From: Oceanibaculum indicum P24
GTDB taxonomy: Bacteria > Pseudomonadota > Alphaproteobacteria > Oceanibaculales > Oceanibaculaceae
Direction: 5' to 3'
Length of the DNA: 36,327 nt
Assembly (NCBI RefSeq): GCF_000299935.1
Contig: NZ_AMRL01000030.1
Span: 1-36,327, forward strand
Position numbers and translations under genes: made by a program. The first letter of the stretch is position 1, and the number at the start of each line of letters is the position of its first letter. The notes below the pieces were generated by a model. That model did no database searches. It saw only the letters and a list, made by a program, of their open reading frames with translations, and was not told the DNA's origin. Below, in pieces: positions 32,088-36,327 of the stretch.

Positions 32088-32152
32088 GCCGGGAAGTTAC
32101 AGAGATGAGGATGCCGGTGATTACGCACCGGCATCGCCCCATTTTTCTTCCC

Positions 32153-32268
32153 GTCACCCCCGCACTTGTTGCCCATGGGCACATCGGGGGTCCAGGCTTC
32201 CGCTTGCTGGATCGACTGTCGAGTAAACTGAACCCTGGATTCCCGGCACAAGGCCGGGAATGGCAGTC
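32153..32268. repeat. Paired REP-like element, copy 2, with altered unit 1
   Basis: Same layout as copy 1. Unit 1 is interrupted: after CCCCCGCACTTGTTG come extra bases forming GCCCATGGGC before CGGGGGTCCAGG. Unit 2 forms ATTCCCGGC-ACAAG-GCCGGGAAT. Compared with the other copies, its innermost pair is changed on both sides (G-C to C-G), which keeps the stem. Confidence 0.85.
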
Positions 32269-32308
32269 AGAGGAGGGGGTTAGCGGCAGAGAATGAGGCC
32301 TTACTTGC

Positions 32309-33076
32309 TCAGGAAACCGTCAGCGTGTCGCCGGTCCGCACGGTGCCCGGCTCGGTCACCTGCAGATAGACACCCATGTCGAAGTGCCCGAAGCCCCGGC
32401 GCAGCGCCAGCGGCAGGTTGGCGTCACGCTCCGCCGTCTGCGGGTTCACATTGGTGGCGGCACAGCGGCCGATGCGCTTGTAGAGTTTCAGCCCGACCTC
32501 ACCCAGCTGGACTTTCGTCTCCTCGGTCCAGCCGAATTCCGCCCAGGCCGGCAGCCCCTCGATATAGAGATTGCCGCGGAACCGGATGGGATCGACCGGA
32601 TGGCCGGTGACTCGCTCCAGATCGCGGATGCTGGCGAGGTTGATGAGCGACAGCTTGCCGTCAAGGGAATCGGTGAAGGCATCCTCCTTCGCCTCGATCA
32701 ACCGCAGCGCTCCACGCACCTCGCCGGCCAGATAGGCACGCAGGAAATCCTCGACGATGGTGCGGCCCAGCGGCGTGGTGATGTCGGCGCGCGCCACCTG
32801 CCGGCCGTCGCGCTTCAGCGTCAGATGCCCGGTCTCCGGCTCGAAAGCCGCCTCAATGCCGGCCAGCTTGGCGCAGTTTACCAGCGTGACGAAATTGGCC
32901 TTGGGCGCCCAGCCGCCATCCGGCGGCAGATCGGTGGTGGAGCCGTGGGCGATGGCGAAGCGCCGGTCATGCGGCAGCGCCTTGTCGACCGACAGGGCGG
33001 CGGATTCGAGGTCGTGCGCGCTCATCCCCTTCACGGGGTAGCGGCACAGGCGGGCAAGGGTCGGCGAATCGGACAT
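32309..33076 (-). CDS. MOSC domain protein (YcbX/mARC-like)
   Basis: 255 residues. The N-terminal MOSC beta-barrel (LARLCRYPVKGMSAHDLESA) and the C-terminal MOSC domain (IRFRGNLYIEGLPAWAEFGW, then KRIGRCAATNVNPQTAERD) are both present. The Cys at 205 in the RCAATNV motif is the expected molybdenum-cofactor ligand. YcbX-type proteins reduce N-hydroxylated compounds such as base analogues, taking electrons from a reductase partner. No ferredoxin domain is fused here, unlike E. coli YcbX. It is divergent from clpB. A TTGACA at 33106-33111 may be its -35. Confidence 0.88.
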   Translation of the reverse strand: MSDSPTLARLCRYPVKGMSAHDLESAALSVDKALPHDRRFAIAHGSTTDLPPDGGWAPKANFVTLVNCAKLAGIEAAFEPETGHLTLKRDGRQVARADITTPLGRTIVEDFLRAYLAGEVRGALRLIEAKEDAFTDSLDGKLSLINLASIRDLERVTGHPVDPIRFRGNLYIEGLPAWAEFGWTEETKVQLGEVGLKLYKRIGRCAATNVNPQTAERDANLPLALRRGFGHFDMGVYLQVTEPGTVRTGDTLTVS

Positions 33077-33146
33077 GCTTCACTCTCTAAACCTATAGGG
33101 TGCCCTGTCAACGCGCGATTCCAGCCACTTATTCACGCACCCGCCT

Positions 33147-33174
33147 CTTGTGTGACACAAAGGACACGCCATCT
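33147..33174 (+). promoter_or_regulatory. Candidate RpoH (heat-shock) promoter of clpB
   Basis: CTTG (33147-33150), 18 nt, CCATCT (33169-33174), resembling the alphaproteobacterial RpoH pattern CTTG-N17/18-CYTATNT with one shifted base. The palindrome TTGTGT-G-ACACAA (33148-33160) overlaps the -35. The leader would be about 105 nt. AAAAGGAGA lies just before the clpB ATG. Confidence 0.5.
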
Positions 33175-33286
33175 CTAGCACAGAGCATGGATCCTCTTCC
33201 GATGCGGCCGCCGCCAGGCGGGGCCGCGCCCTCGGAAATGGCCTTACGGGCAGCACGGATCGATGTGTCGCAAAAGGAGAAATCGC

Positions 33287-35884
<2,598 letters not shown>

Positions 35885-35923
35885 GACTGTTTTGCCTGAC
35901 CCCAGGCCGTTTGCCGCAAAAGC

Positions 35924-35955
35924 AAAAACCCCCGGGAGCAATCCCGGGGGTTTTT
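35924..35955 (+). terminator. Intrinsic terminator of clpB
   Basis: Perfect 14-bp stem AAAAACCCCCGGGA / TCCCGGGGGTTTTT with a GCAA loop and a T run. It is symmetric, so it can also stop the convergent gene coming from the right. Confidence 0.93.
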
Positions 35956-36000
35956 CTATTGCCTTGAGGCGACGCAAAAGCGTCTCGGTCCACTCCGCCC

Positions 36001-36099
36001 GTCACCCCCGCATTTATTGCGGGGGTCCAGGCCTCAGCTAACTGGATGCCCGGCCGATCAGACTGAACCCTGGATTCCCGGGACAAGCCCGGGAATGAC
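36001..36099. repeat. Paired REP-like element, copy 3
   Basis: Unit 1: CCCCCGCA-TTTAT-TGCGGGGG followed by TCCAGG. Unit 2: ATTCCCGGG-ACAAG-CCCGGGAAT followed by GAC. Same orientation as copies 1 and 2. It sits between the clpB terminator and the gene at the right edge. Confidence 0.88.
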
Positions 36100-36143
36100 A
36101 GTCAGAAAAACTGATCGACCGAGAGACAGTCTGCACAGCCCGC

Positions 36144-36327
36144 TCAGGCGGCGCCGCTTTCCTCTTCCACCGGCAAGGTGCCCTGCTCGGCATCGGCGCT
36201 GCGGACCCGGGGCGCGCGACGGCGGCGCACCGGCGCGGCCGGCTGCTCAGCATTATCGCCGGCTTCCGGTGCGGCGACAGCCTCCGGCGTCTCGGCATCG
36301 GCACTGCGCGACCGGCGCGGGCGGCGC
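36144..36327 (-). CDS. C-terminus of an arginine-rich protein, possibly DUF4167 family
   Basis: The last 60 codons of a gene that enters from the right edge. The tail is low-complexity: RRPRRSRSADAE, then an Ala/Glu/Pro-rich stretch, then RRRRAPRVRSADAE and an acidic end EEESGAA. RSADAE occurs twice. Such tails occur in alphaproteobacterial DUF4167 proteins, which often neighbour clpB, and also in RNase E and helicases. The assignment rests mainly on position next to clpB and is weak. Confidence 0.5.
   Translation of the reverse strand, partial: RRPRRSRSADAETPEAVAAPEAGDNAEQPAAPVRRRRAPRVRSADAEQGTLPVEEESGAA

Overview
The window is GC-rich chromosomal DNA from an alphaproteobacterium, most likely a Rhodospirillales-type organism. 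The reasons are the ribF-ileS-lspA-DUF3035 order, MmcB, the zinc-free 41-residue L36, alphaproteobacterial-type REP elements, and the overall protein character. The genus cannot be fixed from sequence alone. No phage, transposase, CRISPR, rRNA or tRNA is visible. The only mobile-type cargo is a small hicAB toxin-antitoxin pair.

Layout. 1-5.4 kb (minus): a MaoC hydratase, then ribF-ileS-lspA-DUF3035 lipoprotein, the last three tightly overlapped. 5.4-7.7 kb: a Prx5-type peroxiredoxin, divergent yqgE/algH, a GNAT acetyltransferase, and rpmJ with a near-consensus promoter and its own terminator. 7.8-12.1 kb: a REP element, then glcDEF (glycolate/2-hydroxyacid oxidase) behind a promoter whose -10 is covered by a TGGT-N3-ACCA operator. 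12.1-17.0 kb: a sugar-nucleotide operon gmd-fcl-gmhA-hldE-SDR, preceded by a TAGTATG-N9-CATACTA inverted repeat. 17.0-17.7 kb: hicAB. 17.8-20.9 kb: a TakP-like TRAP transporter (dctPQM), again preceded by TGGT-N3-ACCA. 21-23.5 kb: terC, a pentapeptide-repeat protein overlapped with mmcB. 23.5-27.5 kb: rpmB, an Lrp regulator divergent from a LysE exporter, a Nudix hydrolase, a PilZ protein, a small membrane protein, a DUF120 (archaeal-type riboflavin kinase-like) protein and cheZ. 27.6-31.8 kb: fhs, accA and a MATE exporter. 31.8-33.1 kb: a leader peptide/terminator region upstream of the MATE gene, a REP element and a MOSC protein. 33.1-36.3 kb: clpB with a heat-shock-type promoter, a REP element, and the C-terminus of an arginine-rich protein.

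How genes fit together. The two matching operators suggest that one FadR-family GntR repressor (not encoded here) coordinates uptake of an organic acid by the TRAP system with its oxidation by GlcDEF. The gmd-fcl and gmhA-hldE pairs supply two kinds of activated sugar for surface polysaccharide or LPS. The most unusual feature is upstream of the MATE exporter. A promoter, a 30-codon ORF, a hairpin inside that ORF and an intrinsic terminator are arranged so that the end of the ORF could compete with the terminator for pairing. This looks like a translation-coupled attenuator for an efflux pump. It is an inference from sequence only.
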